Source: Streptomyces sp. B21-105 (lineage in GTDB: Bacteria > Actinomycetota > Actinomycetes > Streptomycetales > Streptomycetaceae). From it: 64,000 nt of DNA. A model generated the notes under the pieces. It did not search any database and was not told the origin of the DNA. It was given only the letters and a program-made list of their open reading frames with translations. The stretch is from assembly GCF_036898465.1 (NCBI RefSeq), contig NZ_JARUMJ010000001.1, forward strand, positions 3,720,001-3,784,000, in the 5' to 3' direction. The position numbers and the translations under genes were made by a program. Shown here in pieces: positions 57,631-64,000 of this stretch. Numbering within the stretch: the stretch's first letter is position 1; every line of letters starts with the position of its first letter.

Positions 57631-59907
57631 TTGCCCAGGTTCAGTGTCATCGTTCCCGCGTACAAGGTTCAGGCGTACCTGCACGAGTGCCTCGAGTCGG
57701 TGCTGTCCCAGTCGTGCGCCGACCTCGAACTGATCGCCGTCGACGACTGCTCGCCGGACGCCTGCGGCGAGATCATCGACGAGTTCGCGGCCCGGGACTC
57801 GCGGGTGCGTGCCGTGCACCTGCCGGAGAACGTCGGTCTGGGGCGGGCCCGCAACGCGGGCCTGGAGCGGGCGACCGGCGACTACCTGGTGTTCCTCGAC
57901 TCCGACGACACGCTCACCCCGGGCGCGTTGCGCGCGATCACCGACCGGCTGCGGGAGACGGACGAGCCGGACGTCCTCGTCTACGACTACGCGAGCACGT
58001 ACTGGACGGGTGAGTCGGTCCGCAACAAGTTCGCCGACCAGCTCGACCAGGCGGGCCCGGCGCCGTTCCGGCTGGCCGACCGGCCGGGGCTGCTGCTGGT
58101 GATGATGGTGGCCTGGAACAAGGCATACCGGCGGGAGTTCGTCGAGCGCGAGGGCCTGGTCTTCCCGCCCGGCTACTACGAGGACACCCCGTGGACGTAT
58201 CCGGCGCTGCTGGCCGCCACGTCGATCGCGACACTGGACCGGGTCTGCGTGCACTACCGCCAGCGCCGCCGGGGCAACATCCTGTCCACCACCAGCCGGG
58301 GCCACTTCGACGTCTTCGAACAGTACGACCGGCTCTTCGCGTTCCTCGAGCGGCGCCCCGAACTCGCCCACTGGCGGCCGGTGCTGTTCCGCCGCATGAT
58401 CGACCATCTGTCGACGGTGTTCACCAAGCGCGACCGCCTGCCGCGTGGCTCGCGCGCCGAGTTCCTGCGCGAGGCCCGCGCCCACTACCGCCGTTACCGC
58501 ACCCCCGGCGCCCCCCTCCCGCTGCGCTCGCGGCTGCGGCACACCCTGGTCCACTTCGGCGTGCACCGCGTCTACCGGGCGCTCCAGGCGTCCATGACCG
58601 TGCGCCGGCGCACGCACAAGGCCGTGTCGAAACTCGCCCGCGCCCTGAAGGCGGCCGTCCTGCAAGCCCATTACCGGGTGCAGCTGCGGTTGCCGCTGCG
58701 CGCCGACCGGGCCGTGTTCGCCGCCTACTGGGGCCGCGGGCACAGCTGCAACCCGGGTGCGCTGGAGGCCGCGTTCCGCACCTTCGCGCCGCAGGTGCGC
58801 ACGGCGTGGGTGGCCCGCCCCGAGCACCGGGGCGCCGTCCCGCCGGGGCCGCGCCAGGTGCGCCCCGGCACGGCCGCGTACTGGACGGCGCTGGCCCGCT
58901 CCAAGTACCTCGTCAACAACGTCAACTTCGACCGGCGGCTGGTCAAGCGCCCCGGCCAGGTCTTCGTGCAGACCCAGCACGGCACTCCCCTCAAGCACAT
59001 GGGCCTGGACCTCCAGGAGCGTCCGGCGGCCGCCCGTGACATGGACTTCGCGGAGCTGCTGCGTGGCGTCGACAAGTGGGACTACGTCCTGTCGGCGAAC
59101 CGTCACACCACCCTGACCTGGGAGCGGGTCTACCCGGGCCGCTACGAGACCCTCGAGTACGGCTATCCCCGCAACGACGTCCTGCTGCGGGCGACCGGGG
59201 CGGACGTGGCCCGGCTGCGCGAGTCGCTGGGCATCCCGCGCGGCACGGTCGCCGTGCTGTACGCGCCCACCCACCGCGACTACCGCCGCGTCCAACGCTG
59301 CCACCTCGACCTGGAACGCGTCATGCGCCGGCTGGGACCGCGCTTCGTCGTCCTGGCCCGCGCCCACTACTGGCAGGAGAGCCCGCTCGAGCGCGGCACG
59401 CCCGGCGTCATCGACGTCAGCGACCATCCCAGCGTGGAGTCCCTCTGCCTGGCGTCGGACGCCCTGCTCACCGACTACTCGTCCCTCATGTTCGACTACG
59501 CCAACCTGGACCGCCCGATCGTGATCCACGCCGACGACTGGGAGGCGTACGAGGCGGCCCGCGGCACCTACTTCGACCTGCGGTCCTTCCCGCCGGGCGC
59601 GGTCGCGCGCAGCGAGGACGAACTGGTCGACATCTTCACCACCGGGCACTGGCGCGGCTCCCGCTCGGCGCAGCTGCGGGCCGCGTTCCGTGAGCGGTTC
59701 TGCCCGCACGACGACGGACGGGCCGCCGAGCGCGTCGTACGGCGGGTGGTGCTGGGCGAGACGGCCGTGCCGCCGGCCGTGCCGCTCGCCGAGCGCCGTC
59801 CGGCGCCGTCCGCCGCGCCGTCGGAGGCGCCGGCCGGGTCGGGGCGTGCGCCGCTCGCCACGGTGCCGCATCCCTCCGGTCCGCCGGCCGTCACCGAACG
59901 CCGCTGA
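57631..59907 (+). CDS. GT2 / CDP-glycerol glycerophosphotransferase (TagF-like) fusion, copy 1
   Basis: 758 residues. N-terminal family 2 glycosyltransferase (about 3-230; FSVIVPAYKVQAYLHECLES, VDDCSPD, GRARNAGLERATGDYLVFLDSDDT with the DxDD site) and C-terminal CDP-glycerol glycerophosphotransferase (about 355-720; YWGRGHSCNPGALEAAF, KYLVNNVNFDRRLVKRPGQV, QTQHGTPLKHMGLD, VLYAPTHRDYRR, LLTDYSSLMFDYANLDRPIV). The HGTPLK histidine is intact. Such fusions build polyol-phosphate polymers of the cell envelope. TTG start at 57631 after GGATG; no in-frame ATG fits. The first of three tandem paralogues. Confidence 0.85.
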   Translation: MPRFSVIVPAYKVQAYLHECLESVLSQSCADLELIAVDDCSPDACGEIIDEFAARDSRVRAVHLPENVGLGRARNAGLERATGDYLVFLDSDDTLTPGALRAITDRLRETDEPDVLVYDYASTYWTGESVRNKFADQLDQAGPAPFRLADRPGLLLVMMVAWNKAYRREFVEREGLVFPPGYYEDTPWTYPALLAATSIATLDRVCVHYRQRRRGNILSTTSRGHFDVFEQYDRLFAFLERRPELAHWRPVLFRRMIDHLSTVFTKRDRLPRGSRAEFLREARAHYRRYRTPGAPLPLRSRLRHTLVHFGVHRVYRALQASMTVRRRTHKAVSKLARALKAAVLQAHYRVQLRLPLRADRAVFAAYWGRGHSCNPGALEAAFRTFAPQVRTAWVARPEHRGAVPPGPRQVRPGTAAYWTALARSKYLVNNVNFDRRLVKRPGQVFVQTQHGTPLKHMGLDLQERPAAARDMDFAELLRGVDKWDYVLSANRHTTLTWERVYPGRYETLEYGYPRNDVLLRATGADVARLRESLGIPRGTVAVLYAPTHRDYRRVQRCHLDLERVMRRLGPRFVVLARAHYWQESPLERGTPGVIDVSDHPSVESLCLASDALLTDYSSLMFDYANLDRPIVIHADDWEAYEAARGTYFDLRSFPPGAVARSEDELVDIFTTGHWRGSRSAQLRAAFRERFCPHDDGRAAERVVRRVVLGETAVPPAVPLAERRPAPSAAPSEAPAGSGRAPLATVPHPSGPPAVTERR

Positions 59908-59934
59908 CCACCGTTCGCCCCCCGGGAGTCCCCC

Positions 59935-60021
59935 ATGCCCACCGGCTCGTCGCGGCCGACCCCGACCCGGCCCCGCACCTGGCGACCGGCCGGTCGCCCC
60001 GGCCGGGTCCGTAAGGCCTGA
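59935..60021 (+). CDS. Possible 28-residue micro-ORF between TagF-like genes
   Basis: MPTGSSRPTPTRPRTWRPAG then a basic end, with GGGAGT nine bases upstream of the ATG. Arg/Pro-rich, no recognised family. It could be a leader peptide of the second TagF-like gene or chance. Confidence 0.25.
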   Translation: MPTGSSRPTPTRPRTWRPAGRPGRVRKA

Positions 60022-60085
60022 GCATCAGGCACCTCACCGAGCAGCCCCACCGAGCAGCCCACCGAGCAGACGGAGAAAGAGCAGC

Positions 60086-62332
60086 ATGCCCCGCTTCAGC
60101 ATCATCGTCCCGTCCTACGGCGACGGGGGTCCCCCCGGCCGAGTGGATACCCGGCTGGGGGAGGGCAGGCTGTCCCTGGCGCTGGACTCCGTGCTCGCCC
60201 AGTCCTTCGGCGATCTCGAGCTGATCCCGGTCGCCGACGCACCCGACGCCGTGGCCGCGGGCACCGCCGTCCGGTACGCGGCGCGCGACTGCCGGGTGGC
60301 GCCCGTGCAGGCGCCGCCCGCGTCGGGCCCCGCCGGCGTCCGCAACGCCGGGCTGCGGGCGGCGACCGGCGCGTACGTGCTGTTCCTCGACGGCGACGAC
60401 ACCCTCGCCCCCGGCGCCCTGGCCGCGCTGGACGCGCGCCTTGCCGAGACCGGCGACGTGGACGTCCTGTACGCCGAGCACGAACGCGTCCACTGGTGGG
60501 AGGGCGGGCCGCACGCGCCGTCGGCCGCCCTGCCCGCGAGGACTCCGGCCGGCGCCTTCGCCCCCGACGAGGCCCCCCTGCTGACCGGGCTGCATCTGCC
60601 GGTGTGGGGCACGCTCTACCGGCGCTCCTTCCTCGCCGAGCACCGGCTCGCCTTCCCCGACGGGCACTTCACGGACGTCGGCTTCGGCGGCCTCGTCAGC
60701 GTGCACGCGGGCCGGGTCGCCGTGAGCCGGTCGGTCGTCGTACGGCATCTGCTGCGGCGTCAGGGCGACCCGCTGAACCGGCCGGGCGCGCACCACCTGG
60801 AACTCCTGGACCAGGCCGCTCTGGTGCTGACCCGGGCGGCCGAGCAGGGGCTGTCCGAGGACCGGTCGGGGGCGCTGTTCGACCAGCTCTTCGCGGCCGT
60901 CCTGAAGACCGCCGCGCATCCGGCCCGGCTGCCGGGACGCATCCGCCGGGCCTTCTTCCGCCGCGCGCGCCGGCTGTACCGGCGGCACCGCCCGGCCGGT
61001 CACCGCAGGCCCGCCGGAAGCCTCGGGGTGCAGCACCGGCTACTGGCGGCCGGGGCGTACACGGCGTTCCGGCCGCTGCGCGGCGCTAACCGGAAGGCGT
61101 CGTCGGCTCTCCGGCGCATCCCGCGCGCGCGGGGCCTGCGCACCCGCCTGTACTACCGGCGCCAGCTGCGCCGCAGCATCGATCCCGGCCTGGCCGTGTA
61201 CTGCGCCTACTGGGGCCGCGGTTACGCCTGCAACCCGGCCGCGATCCACGCCAAGGCCGCCGAACTCGCCCCGCACATCCGCTCGGTGTTCCTCGTCGAG
61301 GCCGACCGGGCGCACACCCTGCCGGAGGGCGTCGAACACGCCGTCATCGGCAGCCGCCGCTACTGGCAGGTGCTGGCCCGCGCCAAGTACCTCGTCAACA
61401 ACGCCAACTTCGAGGGGGCGGTCGTCAAACGCCCCGGCAGCGTGCACCTGTCGACGCAGCACGGCACACCGCTGAAGAAGATGGGCGTCGAGCAGGCCGA
61501 GCATCCGGTGGTCGCCGCCACCACCGGCAGCTTCGAGCGCCTCCTCGGCCGGATCGACCGCTGGGACTTCAACCTCAGCTCGAACCGGCTCTCCACCGAG
61601 GTGTGGGAGCGGTCCTTCCCGTCCTCCTACGAGATGCTCGAGTACGGCTATCCGCGCAACGACGTCTACTACACCGCGTCCGCGGACGACGTACGCCGGG
61701 TGCGCCGACAGCTGGGCGTCCCGGAGGGCGCCACCGCGGTCCTGTACGCGCCCACCCACCGCGACCACGACGCCGGATCCGACTCCCGGCTCGACCTCGG
61801 GGCGCTCTGCGACGCCCTCGGCGACGACTTCGTGATCCTGCTGCGCGCCCACTACTTCCACGACGACGAGCGGGCCCGTCCGCGCGACGGGCGGATCATC
61901 GACGTCACGGCGCACCGCTCGTCCGAGGACGTCTGTCTCGCGGCGGACGCCCTCGTCACCGACTACTCGTCGATCGTCTTCGACTACGCCAACCTCGACC
62001 GGCCCGTCGTCGTGTACGCCGACGACTGGGACGTGTACCGCGAGACGCGCGGCGTCACCTTCGACTTCCCGGGCTCCCCGCCCGGACCGGTCGCCCGCAC
62101 CCCGAAGGAGCTGGCCGACGTGTTCCGCTCCGGCCGCTGGGCCTCGGCGGAGGCGGCCGAGCTGCGCGCCCGGTTCCGCGCCCGCTTCTGCGAGTTCGAC
62201 GACGGACGCGCCGCCGAGCGCGTGGTGCGCCGGGTGCTGCTCGGGGAGCCGGCCGAGCGCATCGAGCCCGCCGTTCCGCTCGCCCGGCGCACGCCCGCGC
62301 CCGCCGCCGTGCCGACCTCTTCGAGGAGCTGA
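60086..62332 (+). CDS. GT2 / CDP-glycerol glycerophosphotransferase (TagF-like) fusion, copy 2
   Basis: 748 residues. The GT2 half (about 3-235) is divergent: an insert (GGPPGRVDTRLGEGRL) follows FSIIVPSY, and the nucleotide-binding VDDCSPD of copies 1 and 3 is replaced by VADAPDAV, though GDDT is kept (FLDGDDTL). The C-terminal glycerophosphotransferase (about 360-715) is conventional: YWGRGYACNPAAIHAKAAEL, NNANFEGAVVKRPGSV, STQHGTPLKKMG, PTHRDHDAGS, VTDYSSIVFDYANLDRPVVV. The GT2 activity may thus be altered while the polymerase is intact. ATG at 60086 with GGAGA upstream. Stop only four bases before copy 3. Confidence 0.83.
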   Translation: MPRFSIIVPSYGDGGPPGRVDTRLGEGRLSLALDSVLAQSFGDLELIPVADAPDAVAAGTAVRYAARDCRVAPVQAPPASGPAGVRNAGLRAATGAYVLFLDGDDTLAPGALAALDARLAETGDVDVLYAEHERVHWWEGGPHAPSAALPARTPAGAFAPDEAPLLTGLHLPVWGTLYRRSFLAEHRLAFPDGHFTDVGFGGLVSVHAGRVAVSRSVVVRHLLRRQGDPLNRPGAHHLELLDQAALVLTRAAEQGLSEDRSGALFDQLFAAVLKTAAHPARLPGRIRRAFFRRARRLYRRHRPAGHRRPAGSLGVQHRLLAAGAYTAFRPLRGANRKASSALRRIPRARGLRTRLYYRRQLRRSIDPGLAVYCAYWGRGYACNPAAIHAKAAELAPHIRSVFLVEADRAHTLPEGVEHAVIGSRRYWQVLARAKYLVNNANFEGAVVKRPGSVHLSTQHGTPLKKMGVEQAEHPVVAATTGSFERLLGRIDRWDFNLSSNRLSTEVWERSFPSSYEMLEYGYPRNDVYYTASADDVRRVRRQLGVPEGATAVLYAPTHRDHDAGSDSRLDLGALCDALGDDFVILLRAHYFHDDERARPRDGRIIDVTAHRSSEDVCLAADALVTDYSSIVFDYANLDRPVVVYADDWDVYRETRGVTFDFPGSPPGPVARTPKELADVFRSGRWASAEAAELRARFRARFCEFDDGRAAERVVRRVLLGEPAERIEPAVPLARRTPAPAAVPTSSRS

Positions 62333-62336
62333 CTTC

Positions 62337-64000
62337 GTGCCCCGCTTCAGTGTCATCGTCCCCGTCTTCAAGGTGCAGGGATTCCTGCGCGAGTGCCTCG
62401 ACTCCGTGCTGGACCAGTCGTTCGACGACCTCGAGGTGATCGCCGTCGACGACTGCTCGCCCGACGGCTGTGGCGCGATCCTCGACGAGTACGCGGCGCG
62501 CGACCCGCGCGTCAAGGCCGTCCACCTGCCGGAGAACGTGGGCCTGGGCCGCGCCCGCAACGCCGGCCTGCAGCACGCCACCGGCGACTACGTCCTGTTC
62601 CTCGACAGCGACGACCGCTACACGCCCGGGCTGCTGCGGGCGGTCGCCGACCGGCTCGACGCGACCCGCGACCCCGACATCCTGGTCTTCGACCACGTAC
62701 GCACCCACTGGTGGGGCCGCGCGGGCCGCAGCGACGCGGCGGACCTCCTCGAACAGGCCGGCGCCGACACCTTCGACATCCGCAGCTCCCCCGAGTACCT
62801 GCGGCTGTTCCTGGTCGCCTGGAACAAGGCCTACCGCCGGGACTTCTTCCTCGGGCACGGCTTCCAGTACCGGCCGGGGCTGTACGAGGACGCGCCCGTC
62901 ACCTACCAGAGCATGGTCACCGCGGAGCGGATCGCCTGCCTGGACCGGGTGGGCGTCGAGTACCGGCAGCGGCGGCAGGGCGCGATCACCCGCACCCCCG
63001 GGCGCAAGCACTTCGACATCTTCGAGCAGTACGAGGGCCTGTTCGCGTTCCTCGCCGAGCGGCCCGGCCTCGACTGGGCGCGGCCGCTGCTGTTCGAGCG
63101 GGCCCTGGACCACATGCTGTTCGCCGTGGCCCGCCCCGAACGCGTGCTGCGCGGCGACCGCAAGGAGTTCTACCGGCACATCCGGGCCTTCTACCGGCGG
63201 CACGTGCCGCCCGGGTTCACGCCGCCGCCGGACAGCCGCCGCGCCGAGATCCGGCTGCTGGCGCTCGCCCCCCACCACCGCGTCCACCTCGGTCTCGTCC
63301 TGTGGCGACGCGGCGGCAAGGCGGCCGCGCGCACGGCCGGCCGGCTGTGCGGCCTGATCGCCCGGCACGTCAAGCGGTCCTGGTACCGCTTCCAGCTGCG
63401 GCTGCCGCTCGACCCGCGGCTCGCCGTGTACTCCGCCGGACACAGCCGCGCCGTGAACGGCGACCCGCGGGCGATCCACGCCAAGGCCACGGAACTCGCC
63501 CCGCGGGTGCGGGGCGTGTGGGTGGTGCGTCCCGAGGCGCTGGACCGGGTGCCGCCGGGCATCGAGTGCGTGACGACGGGGTCCTGGCGCTACTACCGGG
63601 TGATGGCGCGCGCCACGCACTGGTTCAACGACTGCAACTGGGCCGGCGACCTGGTCAAACGGCCGGGTTCGGTGCATGTGCACACGCACCGCGGCACGCC
63701 GCTGAAGCACATGGCGCTGGACCTCCTCGACCGTCCGGGGTCCCGGCACGGCACGAACGTGCGGGGCATGCTCCGGCGCAGTGACCGGTGGGATGTCAGC
63801 CTGGTCGCCAACCGGCACTCCGAGGAGGTCTGGCAGCGCGCCTACCCCTGCCACTTCGCGTCACTGCGCAGCGGCAGCCCGCGCAACGACGTCCTGGTGA
63901 GCGGCGGGGCCGGGCGCGGGGCCGCGCTGCGCGAACGGCTCGGCATCGACGTCCGCGAGACGGTCGTCCTCTACGCGCCGACGCTGCGCGACTACCGCAG
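62337..64000 (+). CDS. GT2 / CDP-glycerol glycerophosphotransferase (TagF-like) fusion, copy 3 (cut by window end)
   Basis: 554 codons visible, 3' end outside. GT2 half as in copy 1 (FSVIVPVFKVQGFLRECLDS, VDDCSPDGCG, GRARNAGLQHATGDYVLFLD, DSDD). In the second half the family block reads KRPGSVHVHTHRGTPLKHMA: the conserved His of HGTPLK is Arg and the preceding Gln is His. The neighbouring opening is also altered (SAGHSRAVNGDPRAIHAKAT instead of YWGRG.ACNP). The partner or substrate may therefore differ. GTG start at 62337 with GAGGAG upstream, four bases after copy 2, so all three form an operon. VVLYAPTLRDYR is the last visible motif. Confidence 0.85.
   Translation, partial: MPRFSVIVPVFKVQGFLRECLDSVLDQSFDDLEVIAVDDCSPDGCGAILDEYAARDPRVKAVHLPENVGLGRARNAGLQHATGDYVLFLDSDDRYTPGLLRAVADRLDATRDPDILVFDHVRTHWWGRAGRSDAADLLEQAGADTFDIRSSPEYLRLFLVAWNKAYRRDFFLGHGFQYRPGLYEDAPVTYQSMVTAERIACLDRVGVEYRQRRQGAITRTPGRKHFDIFEQYEGLFAFLAERPGLDWARPLLFERALDHMLFAVARPERVLRGDRKEFYRHIRAFYRRHVPPGFTPPPDSRRAEIRLLALAPHHRVHLGLVLWRRGGKAAARTAGRLCGLIARHVKRSWYRFQLRLPLDPRLAVYSAGHSRAVNGDPRAIHAKATELAPRVRGVWVVRPEALDRVPPGIECVTTGSWRYYRVMARATHWFNDCNWAGDLVKRPGSVHVHTHRGTPLKHMALDLLDRPGSRHGTNVRGMLRRSDRWDVSLVANRHSEEVWQRAYPCHFASLRSGSPRNDVLVSGGAGRGAALRERLGIDVRETVVLYAPTLRDYR

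Overview
The window is chromosomal DNA of a Streptomyces. GC is very high, GTG and TTG starts are frequent, four-base stop/start overlaps are common, and the gene content follows a conserved Streptomyces core block (murA, hupA, malic enzyme, HelD-type ATPase, sigU with its anti-sigma gene, nnaR, narK, matB, matA, ssrA, smpB, ftsX, ftsE, prfB, pkaB, pkaA). Gene names rest on motifs in the sequence and remembered synteny; no database search was run.

Layout. 1-12.1 kb (all minus strand): the 5' part of a DEAD/DEAH helicase, a secreted GH43-CBM42 arabinofuranosidase-like enzyme with a candidate operator, a SUKH-4-like orphan immunity protein, a three-gene molybdenum hydroxylase operon with a small repeat-bearing membrane protein at its end, and a GH20 hexosaminidase with a candidate DasR site. 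12.3-23.7 kb: DUF3039 protein, YqgE, murA (plus strand), HU, malic enzyme, HelD-like ATPase, ECF sigma/anti-sigma pair, CGNR regulator and the NnaR-type regulator. 23.8-31.7 kb: nitrate transporter NarK, a proline/glutamine-rich membrane protein, an acyltransferase, and a fused deacetylase/glycosyltransferase (MatB-like) preceded by a MatA-like protein. These last genes fit synthesis of a modified poly-GlcNAc surface polymer.

32.2-39.3 kb: tmRNA, SmpB, an S41 protease, FtsX and FtsE, a divergent zinc-ribbon membrane micro-protein, a sortase-E-type surface protein made mostly of 30 GGSxN pentapeptides, and RF2. 39.3-46.3 kb is an accessory island within the core: an IS5-type transposase remnant, a contact-dependent-inhibition immunity pseudogene (one frameshift and one amber codon), a complete IS110-family element with candidate ends and a candidate bridge-RNA leader, and a 1231-residue secreted DNRLRE/LamG protein.

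46.3-64 kb: two transmembrane Ser/Thr kinases (PkaB- and PkaA-like) divergent from an FHA-FtsK-like ATPase gene carrying a single-base frameshift near its end; a sugar ABC importer without its own ATPase, one of whose permeases carries a large inserted domain; and three tandem GT2/TagF-like polymerases for a polyol-phosphate (teichoic-acid-like) cell-wall polymer, the last cut by the window edge.

Most notable: the degraded toxin-immunity island with its IS110 element, the molybdenum-hydroxylase large subunit lacking its usual catalytic Glu together with a 2Fe-2S subunit carrying a ~397-residue extension, the permease with an inserted domain, the GGSxN surface protein, and the repeat-rich, frameshifted FHA-FtsK protein.
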